Part shown: in pieces, positions 18,499-25,139 of the stretch
Layout of the letters: each line of letters begins with the position of its first letter
Position numbering within the stretch: the stretch's first letter is position 1
DNA from: Rhodospirillales bacterium
Lineage (GTDB): Bacteria > Pseudomonadota > Alphaproteobacteria > UBA828
Reading direction: 5' to 3'
NCBI GenBank assembly: GCA_028818855.1
Contig: JAPPMY010000091.1
Coordinates: forward strand, 1-56,816
DNA: 56,816 nt
Notes under the pieces: model-generated
Database searches by the model: none
What the model saw: the letters and a program-made list of their open reading frames with translations, nothing else
What the model was told of the DNA's origin: nothing
Program-made: the position numbers and the translations under genes

Positions 18499-18846
18499 AT
18501 GACGATCCAGCGCTTCGACGTAGGCCCCCGCATGAGCCAGGCCGTGGTGCACGGCGACCGCGTCTACCTCGCCGGCCAGGTGGCGGACGACACCAGCCAG
18601 GACGTGGCCGGCCAGACCCGGCAGATCCTCGCCAAGATCGAGGCCCTGCTGGAGAAGGCGGGGTCATCCAAGGACAAGCTGCTCACCGCCAACGTCTGGC
18701 TCTCGGACATCTCGACCTTCAACGAGATGAACAGCGTGTGGGACCCCTGGGTGGACAAGGAGAACCCGCCCTGCCGGGCCTGCGTCGAGAGCAAGCTGGC
18801 GACGCCCGCCTTCACGGTCGAGATCATGGTGGTGGCCGCGCGCTAG
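18499..18846 (+). CDS. RidA-family protein (YjgF/YER057c/UK114)
   Basis: A 115-residue member of the Rid family, which hydrolyses reactive enamine/imine intermediates released by PLP enzymes. Features: HGDRVYLAGQVADD, a central helix (QTRQILAKIEALLEKAG), LLTANVWLSDISTF, and PCRACVESKLATPAFTVEI with the Arg that contacts the substrate carboxylate. ATG 18499, with a GGAGA upstream. It lies directly before a PLP aminotransferase gene (46 nt), which fits a role in removing that enzyme's reactive by-products. Confidence 0.9.
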   Translation: MTIQRFDVGPRMSQAVVHGDRVYLAGQVADDTSQDVAGQTRQILAKIEALLEKAGSSKDKLLTANVWLSDISTFNEMNSVWDPWVDKENPPCRACVESKLATPAFTVEIMVVAAR

Positions 18847-18892
18847 CGGCCGCCGCAGCGGAGGCGGGTGCCGGAGGACGCAGGAGGGAGAC

Positions 18893-20215
18893 ATGAGCGA
18901 ATCCGTGACGGCCGGCGCGAACCGGCGCTACGACATCATCCCCTGGGCCGCGCAGAACGCGGTGGACACCGTGATCGAGATGGAAAGCGGCGAGGGCGCC
19001 TACTTCTACGACACGGCGGGCAAGCGCTACCTCGACTTCTCGTCGCAGCTGGTGAACGTCAATCTCGGCTACCAGCATCCCGGGGTGATCGCGGCGATCC
19101 AGGAGCAGGCCGGCAGGCTCTGCTACATCGGCCCGCACCACACCACGGCCGCGCGCGAGCGGCTCGGCCGCAAGCTCGCGGAGATCGCGCCGGGCGATAT
19201 CCAGACCGCCTTCTTCACGGGCAGCGGCAGCGAGGCCACGGAGATCGCGATGACCGTGGCCCGCCTCGTCACCGGCCGGCGCAAGATCCTGGCCAAGTAC
19301 CGCTCCTACCACGGCACCACGTCGGGCTCGCTCAGCGCGAGCGGCGATCCGCGGCGGCTCGCCGTCGGCTACGACCACCCGAACATCGTCCGCTTCCTCG
19401 ACCCCTACTGCCATCGCTGCCCGTTCTCGCTCTCCTACCCCGGCTGCGGGGTGCAGTGCGCGAAGAGCGTGGAAGAGGTGATCGAGCGCGAGGGGCCGGG
19501 GCAGATCGCTGCGGTCATCGTCGAGCCGATGACGGCGGCGAGCGGCGGGATCAAGCCGCCGCCCGAGTACTTCCCCATGCTGCGCGAGATCTGCGACCGC
19601 TACGACATCCTGATGATCGCGGACGAGGTGATCTGCGGCTTCGGCCGCACCGGGCGCTGGTTCGGCATCGAGCACTGGGACGTGGTGCCGGACCTGATGG
19701 CGGTCTCCAAGGGCATCACGTCGGGCTACATCCCGATGGGGGCCGTGCTCATGCGCCCCCACGTCGCCGCCAGCTTCGACGACGCGTGGTTCCCGCTGGG
19801 CTCGACGCAGACCGGCAACCCCATCGCCTGCGCCGCCGCGTGCGCGGCGCTCGACGCCTACGAGAACGATGGGCTGATCGAGAACGCGGCGCGGATGGGC
19901 AAGGTGCTGGCGGAGGGGCTGGACGGGCTGAAGGCGCGGCATCCGAGCGTCTCGGACGTGCGCTCGCTCGGCCTGCTGGGCGCGATCGAGCTGACCGCCG
20001 ACCCCGCCACCGACGCGCCGTTCTCGACCGCGCCGAACCACGGGGCGGTGAACGACCTCATCAAGCGCCGGCTGCTGGAGCAGGGGCTGGAAGCCAGGAC
20101 CTGTCTCAACGGCATGCTGATCGGCCCGCCGCTCTGCATCGACGCCGGGCAGATCGGCGATGCCATCGCGATCCTCGACACGATCCTCGGCGAGGTCGAC
20201 GCCGCACTCGGCTGA
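18893..20215 (+). CDS. Class III PLP-dependent aminotransferase
   Basis: A 440-residue omega-amino-acid aminotransferase. Seen: FTGSGSEATEIAMTVAR (PLP-phosphate binding), YHGTTSGSLSASGD, IADEVICGFGRTG (Asp to the pyridine N), and the Schiff-base Lys in MAVSKGITSGYIPMGAV. A Cys-rich insert (YCHRCPFSLSYPGCGVQC) is characteristic of a subgroup that includes taurine-pyruvate-type and similar enzymes. AGGAGGGAG precedes ATG 18893. The amine donor is not determinable. Context (MtnK, RidA upstream) suggests a small amino-acid salvage or catabolic group. Confidence 0.88.
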   Translation: MSESVTAGANRRYDIIPWAAQNAVDTVIEMESGEGAYFYDTAGKRYLDFSSQLVNVNLGYQHPGVIAAIQEQAGRLCYIGPHHTTAARERLGRKLAEIAPGDIQTAFFTGSGSEATEIAMTVARLVTGRRKILAKYRSYHGTTSGSLSASGDPRRLAVGYDHPNIVRFLDPYCHRCPFSLSYPGCGVQCAKSVEEVIEREGPGQIAAVIVEPMTAASGGIKPPPEYFPMLREICDRYDILMIADEVICGFGRTGRWFGIEHWDVVPDLMAVSKGITSGYIPMGAVLMRPHVAASFDDAWFPLGSTQTGNPIACAAACAALDAYENDGLIENAARMGKVLAEGLDGLKARHPSVSDVRSLGLLGAIELTADPATDAPFSTAPNHGAVNDLIKRRLLEQGLEARTCLNGMLIGPPLCIDAGQIGDAIAILDTILGEVDAALG

Positions 20216-20224
20216 GACGGCCCC

Positions 20225-21061
20225 CTACTGCTTGATCGCGCCGAGCGTGAATGCGCGGGCGAGGTGCTTCTGAATCATGAAGCCGAAGAAGACGATGGGG
20301 AGCGCGGCCGCCACCGCAAGCGCCGCCTGCACGCCGTAGACGCCGGTGTGATGGTGCAGGTAGATCGGCACGGTGACGATGAGCTTGTCGCTCAGCGTGA
20401 CCGTGAGCAGGAACTCGTTCCAGGTGAGGATGAAGATGAAGAGGCCGGTGACGGCGAGGCCGCCCCGGATCATCGGCACGGTGACGACGAGGTGCGCGCG
20501 CAGGCGGCTCATGCCGTCCATCATGCCGGCCTCCTCGATGGCGGGCGGCACCTCGTCGATGAAGCTCTTCAGCATCCAGAAGGCGAAGGGCACGCCAAAA
20601 GCGGTGTGGACGAAGATGATGCCGATGTGCGTGTCCCGCAGGCCGAAGGAGGTGAAGAGGAAGAGCGCCGGGATCGCCAGCGTGATCGGCGGCACCGCGC
20701 GGACGGCGAGGATCCCGATGGCAAGCCGGTCGCTGCCCGCGCGGTAGCGGGAGAAGCCGATCGCCGCCATGAGGCCGATGACCAGCGCCAGCGCCGTGGT
20801 GCCGCCGGCGATGATGCAGGAATCCAGAATGGCGCCGAGCCCGGTCCGGGGCGCGGTGACGTAGCTCTCCTCGTAGCGCATGTAGAGGGGCGCGTAGTTG
20901 CCGAGCGTGAGATCGCGCGGCACCCAGGGCGGCGGCACCGCCGCCCACTCGCCGAACGGCTTGAGCGAGGTCGACACCATCCAGAAGATCGGGAAGAGCG
21001 CGAAGGCAAGCGCGGCCGCGAGGCCGAGCGCGTGGTGGGGCCGGAAGCGAGAAGAGGTCAC
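20225..21061 (-). CDS. Orphan carbohydrate-type ABC transporter permease (MalG-like)
   Basis: Inner-membrane permease subunit of a carbohydrate uptake ABC system (278 residues). Six helices are visible, starting ALGLAAALAFALFPIFWMVSTSLKP. The EAA loop is DEVPPAIEEAGMMDGMSRLRAHLVVTVPMIRGGL. The C-terminus AFTLGAIKQ is typical of MalG/UgpE-type subunits. GTG 21061 is the likely start. No solute-binding protein, second permease or ATPase lies beside it. The upstream side, where partners would be expected, is the AT-rich island, so the operon may have been broken. Confidence 0.88.
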   Translation of the reverse strand: MTSSRFRPHHALGLAAALAFALFPIFWMVSTSLKPFGEWAAVPPPWVPRDLTLGNYAPLYMRYEESYVTAPRTGLGAILDSCIIAGGTTALALVIGLMAAIGFSRYRAGSDRLAIGILAVRAVPPITLAIPALFLFTSFGLRDTHIGIIFVHTAFGVPFAFWMLKSFIDEVPPAIEEAGMMDGMSRLRAHLVVTVPMIRGGLAVTGLFIFILTWNEFLLTVTLSDKLIVTVPIYLHHHTGVYGVQAALAVAAALPIVFFGFMIQKHLARAFTLGAIKQ

Positions 21062-21367
21062 AGGCGGGCACCGGGGCGGAGAGTGAGCCCGAGCCCCCTC
21101 GGCCCTGGCCCCTCGGCGCCGCAACAGAGCTTACGCGTTCGCCGCGCGAGCGACAAAGTAGACTCACCGTTATAGGCGGTGATGCACTCGGCCCTTATGT
21201 CAGCTGTGAAAGCCGACTAACGGACTGAACACATCAGCAACGGGAACAAGTGAGCTTCAAGCCAACGAGGTAAGTGGTGCTGTCCGGTACAATTGCTTGA
21301 ATTCAGCCACTGGGCCACTACCATATTTACTTCTTATCATCAGAATATATACTGAAGGTCACGGAGG
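21062..21367. other. Left border of an AT-richer island, no gene seen
   Basis: The first part (to about 21150) has the GC-rich composition of the neighbours. Composition then falls sharply; bases 21301-21360 contain 23 G/C of 60. I find no start-to-stop frame that looks coding, no tRNA and no convincing inverted or direct repeat that would mark an integration end. The 3' end of the dinD-like gene begins at 21368. Confidence 0.6.
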
Positions 21368-22216
21368 CTATCGACCGGAGTCGCCATCAAGATTCTTTTG
21401 GTTCTTCACTCTTCTTTTGACGTCCTTGATTGGCTCCTCTGCTGGAAGTTCCTCTGGTGGACGTGATCCACTATCAATCATCGTTTGTCGAACCCGCTGA
21501 GCAACTTGTTTATTCTTCTGGATTACCTTTGTTTCACCTCGGACGCTTTCCTTTTCAATTGTTTCAGCAGCTAAATTCATTTGAAAATCATTTGCAGATA
21601 GTTCAAGCGCGCCCATATGGTCGAAAGCACTGTCCTTCTGCCTAATGCCCTTTCGATTCTTCATTTCACGTGCAGACATTCCATAAAGACCTTGATATCG
21701 AGCATCGTGGAAAATGGGCTGTTTTCGGCTCGTTACCCCGGCCTGACTTGCAACTTTACTAACGTTTTTGTGGGACTTCTTGATCTTCTCACGCAAATCT
21801 AACCGTTTCTCATCTTCACTTGCAGTAGCTTCAACCTCTCGCTCTCTTGTCTGCACAGCGAAGTATGCTTGCGCCGCAGCAATTTCGTGCTTGGAGGGGT
21901 CGCCATTCATCGCGATGAGATAGCATGCGGCGCGCGAGAGGAAGAAGTCGCGCTCTGAACGTCTGCCATCATTTCCGATTGCCATCATTTTGCTTGTCTC
22001 GACAATATGATGTGACGGCAAAACCTCGTTTGCCAACATAGACGCCCTTGCGCGATCTATCACACCCTCAAAGCTCCGCCATCCCTTGTAGCCCAGAGTT
22101 TCCTGAATTTCCCTTGCTAGCCAATATTCTGAGCCCTGACTACTTGTTCGACGCAGTTCCTCCAGGCGATCCATTGTGCCTCGATAAGTGGGGCTTTGTG
22201 ACAATTCGAGCGGCAT
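21368..22216 (-). CDS. DinD-like DNA-damage-inducible protein
   Basis: A 282-residue homologue of DinD, whose E. coli member is induced by DNA damage and inhibits RecA-mediated strand exchange. Seen: EYWLAREIQETLGYKGWRSFEGVIDRAR (BRO-N-like start), LPSHHIVETSKM, DFFLSRAACYLIAMNGDP, AAAQAYFAVQTREREVE, RYQGLYGMSAREMKNRKG, and VRQTMIDSGSRPPEELPAEE. ATG 22216 gives the family N-terminus; an upstream start at 22318 would run across the divergent promoter. I see no LexA-like GAAC/GTTC pair upstream. Codon use is much more AT-rich than in neighbours, which suggests transfer. Confidence 0.88.
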   Translation of the reverse strand: MPLELSQSPTYRGTMDRLEELRRTSSQGSEYWLAREIQETLGYKGWRSFEGVIDRARASMLANEVLPSHHIVETSKMMAIGNDGRRSERDFFLSRAACYLIAMNGDPSKHEIAAAQAYFAVQTREREVEATASEDEKRLDLREKIKKSHKNVSKVASQAGVTSRKQPIFHDARYQGLYGMSAREMKNRKGIRQKDSAFDHMGALELSANDFQMNLAAETIEKESVRGETKVIQKNKQVAQRVRQTMIDSGSRPPEELPAEEPIKDVKRRVKNQKNLDGDSGR

Positions 22217-22239
22217 CGTCCGCGACTCCGAGCACGATC

Positions 22240-22267
22240 TGTGATATGGTATGTACCATACATCACA
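22240..22267. promoter_or_regulatory. 28-bp dyad between the divergent dinD-like and coiled-coil/wHTH genes
   Basis: The core is a perfect inverted repeat, TATGGTA (22245-22251) and TACCATA (22254-22260), separated by 2 bp. Outer arms TGTGAT (22240-22245) and ATCACA (22262-22267) are also inverted repeats, offset by two bases. It lies 24 nt from the dinD-like start and 17 nt from the other start, where it would control both. The winged-helix protein encoded to the right is the obvious candidate binder (inference). Confidence 0.6.
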
Positions 22268-22283
22268 TGCGGGAGTCGACATC

Positions 22284-22751
22284 ATGTCAGAGCGATCCGT
22301 CATTGAGGCAAAGATCAAGAGAAAAGAGGCGGAAATTCAATCACTTGAGAAGAAGTTGGAGGCCGCGAAGGTTTATCTGAGTGCTCTGAAAGATATTCTC
22401 AGAGCTGTGGAGAGGGCTGCGGAGGACACGCGGTCTGATGAGACTGCTCTGAGAAGCGGTAGTTCTGTAGCACAAGCGCGAGAGGTGATCCTGAGGCTTG
22501 GTACACCTGTCCACATCGATGAACTGCTTCGACATCTCGGAAGAGATCTCACCCGTCAGAACAAGGCATCCCTTACAGGTTCTTTGGCTGCCTATGTGCG
22601 CCGTGGAGACATCTTCACGCGTACATCTCCGAATACCTATGGGCTGCTCGAACTCAAGCACTTTGGGCTGGATCAGACTCCCCCCGAACCCCCACAAGAC
22701 TTCGGCAGCATATCTTCGCCAAGAGACCTAGGTGACGATATCCCATTCTAA
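22284..22751 (+). CDS. Coiled-coil plus winged-helix (HARE-HTH-like) protein
   Basis: A 155-residue protein of uncertain function. Residues about 1-45 form a heptad-rich coiled coil (RSVIEAKIKRKEAEIQSLEK and on). Residues about 65-130 resemble a HARE-HTH-type winged helix: AREVILRLGTPVHIDELLRH, then ASLTGSLAAYVRRGDIFTRT and NTYGLLEL. The tail is acidic, ending DLGDDIPF. GGGAG precedes ATG 22284. It is encoded divergently from the dinD-like gene across a dyad, in AT-richer DNA. It could be a repressor of the pair or a partner subunit. I do not recognise a named family. Confidence 0.7.
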   Translation: MSERSVIEAKIKRKEAEIQSLEKKLEAAKVYLSALKDILRAVERAAEDTRSDETALRSGSSVAQAREVILRLGTPVHIDELLRHLGRDLTRQNKASLTGSLAAYVRRGDIFTRTSPNTYGLLELKHFGLDQTPPEPPQDFGSISSPRDLGDDIPF

Positions 22752-22796
22752 TGGCAACATTATCCCTAGCAGCAAGCGGAAATGGGACGACTTGCT

Positions 22797-23267
22797 ATGA
22801 CGGTGCAACGACCCGCGCGACAAGCGGAGGCAGCGGGCGAGGAGTGGCAATACCAGCTTCGCGTCGATCTGGCCGAGGAGGCCGCCGGGGCGGCGCGGGC
22901 GGGGGCGGCGCATGCGGGGCTCGGGCCGCTCCGCGACATCCTCGCCGCCCACGATGCCGCGCTCGTCTGCCAGTACGACGCCTTCGCCGGCTACTGCGCG
23001 GAAGCCGAGGCGCGGGGCGTCGAGCACTACCCCCTCTATGCCTGGACCAAGGCGGTGATCGCGGATGCGGCCAAGCGGGCGAAGTACGTCAAATCGTTCT
23101 CGCTCCACGTGGGCGGCGCGGCGGTCTACGCGAAGGAGACGGCGGACGCGCTGGAGGCGGCGCTCGCGCCGCTCGTGGGCGCGGGCGTGGTGACCCGGCT
23201 GGCAAAGCACGACACCAATCCCGCCAACAGCCCGCAGATGCCGGAGAAGTACCGCGCCGGAGCGTGA
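22797..23267 (+). CDS. Hypothetical protein
   Basis: A 156-residue soluble protein with GC-rich codon use like the chromosome, lying just outside the AT-richer island. Features include ARQAEAAGEEWQYQLRVDL, a Tyr-rich centre (CQYDAFAGYCAEAEARGVEHYPLY), KRAKYVKSFSLHVGG and DTNPANSPQMPEKYRAG. I do not recognise the family. ATG 22797 or ATG 22782 could be the start. Its natural upstream region appears to have been replaced by the island, so its expression may depend on island sequence. Confidence 0.6.
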   Translation: MTVQRPARQAEAAGEEWQYQLRVDLAEEAAGAARAGAAHAGLGPLRDILAAHDAALVCQYDAFAGYCAEAEARGVEHYPLYAWTKAVIADAAKRAKYVKSFSLHVGGAAVYAKETADALEAALAPLVGAGVVTRLAKHDTNPANSPQMPEKYRAGA

Positions 23268-23279
23268 CGGGGCGCGGCC

Positions 23280-23798
23280 TCAGCCCCCGTCTGCCGCGAG
23301 CTTTTCGCGGAGGTAGGGGATGAGGCCGCCGGCCTGCAGCATGCCGCGCTCGGCGGTGGAATAGGGGGCGATGGGGAGCGTGCCGCCCCGGCTGAGATTG
23401 CGGACCTGGGTTGCCTCCCAGTCGATCTCGACCTCGTCCCAGCGCGCGACCAGGCCGGTGATGCCGGGGCAGGCGATCTGCGGAAAACCCTCGGCGATCT
23501 CCTCCCGCCAGTAGCCGGTGGCGAAGGACTCCGCGATCACGGCACGGATGCCTAAGCGCCGGAGCCCGATCATCGGCGCGAAGTGGGGATGGCCGTAGCC
23601 GAAATTCTCGGCGCCGACGATGACGTCGCCGGGCGCGACCTTGTCCGCGAAGCCGGGGTCGAAGCGGCGCATGGCGCAGGCGGCGAGCGCGTCCGCATTG
23701 GTCAGGCGGATGTTGTCCACGCCCACGATCTGGTCCACGTCGAAGTCCGCCTCCGCGAAGACGTAGGCCACGCGGCCGCGCAACGACGCGAGGCTCAC
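23280..23798 (-). CDS. Aconitase/3-isopropylmalate dehydratase family small subunit
   Basis: Swivel-domain subunit (172 residues) of a two-subunit [4Fe-4S] hydro-lyase. Seen: VDNIRLTNADALAACAMRRFDPGFADKVAPGDVIVGAENFGYGHPH, where LeuD-like proteins have the substrate-recognition loop, and AVIAESFATGYWREEIAEGF. The GTG start overlaps the large-subunit stop (GTGA), so the pair is translationally coupled. There is no leuA or leuB nearby and the pair follows putA, so a catabolic hydro-lyase is more likely than leucine synthesis. The substrate is unknown. Confidence 0.85.
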   Translation of the reverse strand: MSLASLRGRVAYVFAEADFDVDQIVGVDNIRLTNADALAACAMRRFDPGFADKVAPGDVIVGAENFGYGHPHFAPMIGLRRLGIRAVIAESFATGYWREEIAEGFPQIACPGITGLVARWDEVEIDWEATQVRNLSRGGTLPIAPYSTAERGMLQAGGLIPYLREKLAADGG

Positions 23799-25078
23799 GC
23801 GCCCGCCTCCGCGGCGTGCGTGAGGTAGGGGCGGGGGTCGGCGATCCGCCCTTCCAGCGCCGACGCCGCCACCGCCGCGGCGTTGCAGAGGTAGATCTCG
23901 GAGTCGGGGCTCCCCATGCGCCCGGTGACGTTGAGCGTGCCGGTGGAGACCGCGCGCTGGCCTGCGGTCATGGTGGCGATGCGCCCGTAGCAGTAATCGC
24001 AGGAGGACGAGGTGACGAAGGCGCCGGCCTCGATCAGCGTCGTGAGCAGGCCCTCGCGGGCGGCGTCGGCCATGATGGCCTGGCTCGTCGGCACGACGTG
24101 GAGCTGGAAGCCGGGCGCCACGCGGCGGCCCTTGAGCACCGCCGCGGCGGCCCGCAGGTCCTCGAGCCGGCCGGAGGCGCAGGAGCCGAGATAGCCGGCC
24201 TGCACGGCGAGGCCGGCGTGGTCCGCGAGGTCGGCCGTCGCGGCCGGGTTGGGCGGCACCACAACTACGGGAGCGAGACCGGTGAGATCGACCTCGTGGA
24301 GCGCGGCGTATGTGGCGTCCGCGTCGCTCGCCTGCGGCTCGAAGGGCAGGTTCACGTGGGCTCTCGCGTGGTCGAGCGCGAGGCGGTCCGGGTTGCAGAT
24401 CGCCGTCAGCGCGCCGGTGAACATGGCGAGCCCGGTGATGGTCTGGCGGCCCTCCAGCGAGATATCGCCGAGCGCCGGCCCGCCCAGCTCCAGCACCTGG
24501 AAGCGGCAGGAGCGGGGGCCGAGCACGCGCACCAGGTGGTGAAAGACGTCGCGGGCCATGACGCCGGGGCTGAGCGCGCCGGTGAGGTTCACCCGCGTGG
24601 TCTCGGGCACGGTGAAGTCGATCCGCTCGCGGACGAAGGCCTCGAGGAGCTGCGTGTGGATGCCGATGGCGAGCGTGCCGAAGGCGCCGAGCTGCGCCAC
24701 GTGGCCGTCGAAGTGAACGACGAAGCCGCCCGGCACGGCGTAGCCCGCCTCCGCCGCGACCTGATGGCCGATGCCCTCGCGCTCGTGGAGCTTCACGCCG
24801 TTGTCCGCGCACCAGGTGCGGGTGACGATGTGAAGCTCCTCCTCGTTGGGCGTGTTGGCGGGCACCATGTGGTCGATGAAGAGGGCGAAGCGTTCCGGCT
24901 CGGCGACGCGCTCGATGCCGAACTCCTCCCTCATCTGCCTGAAGATCAGGTCGAGGTAGCCGGGGAAGTCGTAGCCCAGCACGAAGTCGGGCTTGACCTC
25001 GACCTCCGTGCCGGCGGGTAGGGGCACGCCTGCGCGGCTCGCGCGCCCCAGGATCTTCTCGGCGATCGTGTAGCCCAT
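23795..25078 (-). CDS. Aconitase/3-isopropylmalate dehydratase family large subunit
   Basis: Catalytic [4Fe-4S] subunit (427 residues) that interconverts hydroxy-acid isomers through an alkene intermediate. The start MGYTIAEKILGRASRAGVPL and the FIDHMVPANT, GIGHQVAAEAGYAVPG and GSCASGRLEDLRAAA motifs are those of the LeuC/homoaconitase group. Cluster Cys are in GSC and in SSSCDYCYG, which differs from the CSMCL seen in leucine-pathway LeuC. GGAGAGGC precedes ATG 25078. It lies 61 nt after putA and is coupled to its small subunit. Homoaconitase, dimethylmalate or methylaconitate-like substrates are possible. Confidence 0.86.
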   Translation of the reverse strand: MGYTIAEKILGRASRAGVPLPAGTEVEVKPDFVLGYDFPGYLDLIFRQMREEFGIERVAEPERFALFIDHMVPANTPNEEELHIVTRTWCADNGVKLHEREGIGHQVAAEAGYAVPGGFVVHFDGHVAQLGAFGTLAIGIHTQLLEAFVRERIDFTVPETTRVNLTGALSPGVMARDVFHHLVRVLGPRSCRFQVLELGGPALGDISLEGRQTITGLAMFTGALTAICNPDRLALDHARAHVNLPFEPQASDADATYAALHEVDLTGLAPVVVVPPNPAATADLADHAGLAVQAGYLGSCASGRLEDLRAAAAVLKGRRVAPGFQLHVVPTSQAIMADAAREGLLTTLIEAGAFVTSSSCDYCYGRIATMTAGQRAVSTGTLNVTGRMGSPDSEIYLCNAAAVAASALEGRIADPRPYLTHAAEAGA

Positions 25079-25139
25079 GCCTCTCCGCCCGCGGCTCCCT
25101 GCCTCTCCGCCCGATGGTAGCGCGGAACGCCGGGCGCGG

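Noticed and set aside
22217-22283. LexA box upstream of the dinD-like gene
   Set aside because: No GAAC/GTTC pair with the expected spacing and no CTG-N10-CAG.
21120-22830. Direct repeats or a tRNA at the ends of the AT-richer island
   Set aside because: I compared both borders by eye and found only chance 6-7-base matches and no tRNA, so no integration mechanism can be claimed.
23280-25078. The LeuC/LeuD-like pair as leucine biosynthesis genes
   Set aside because: No leuA or leuB nearby, coupling to putA, and a CDYC cluster motif not typical of leucine-pathway LeuC; kept as a hydro-lyase of unknown substrate.
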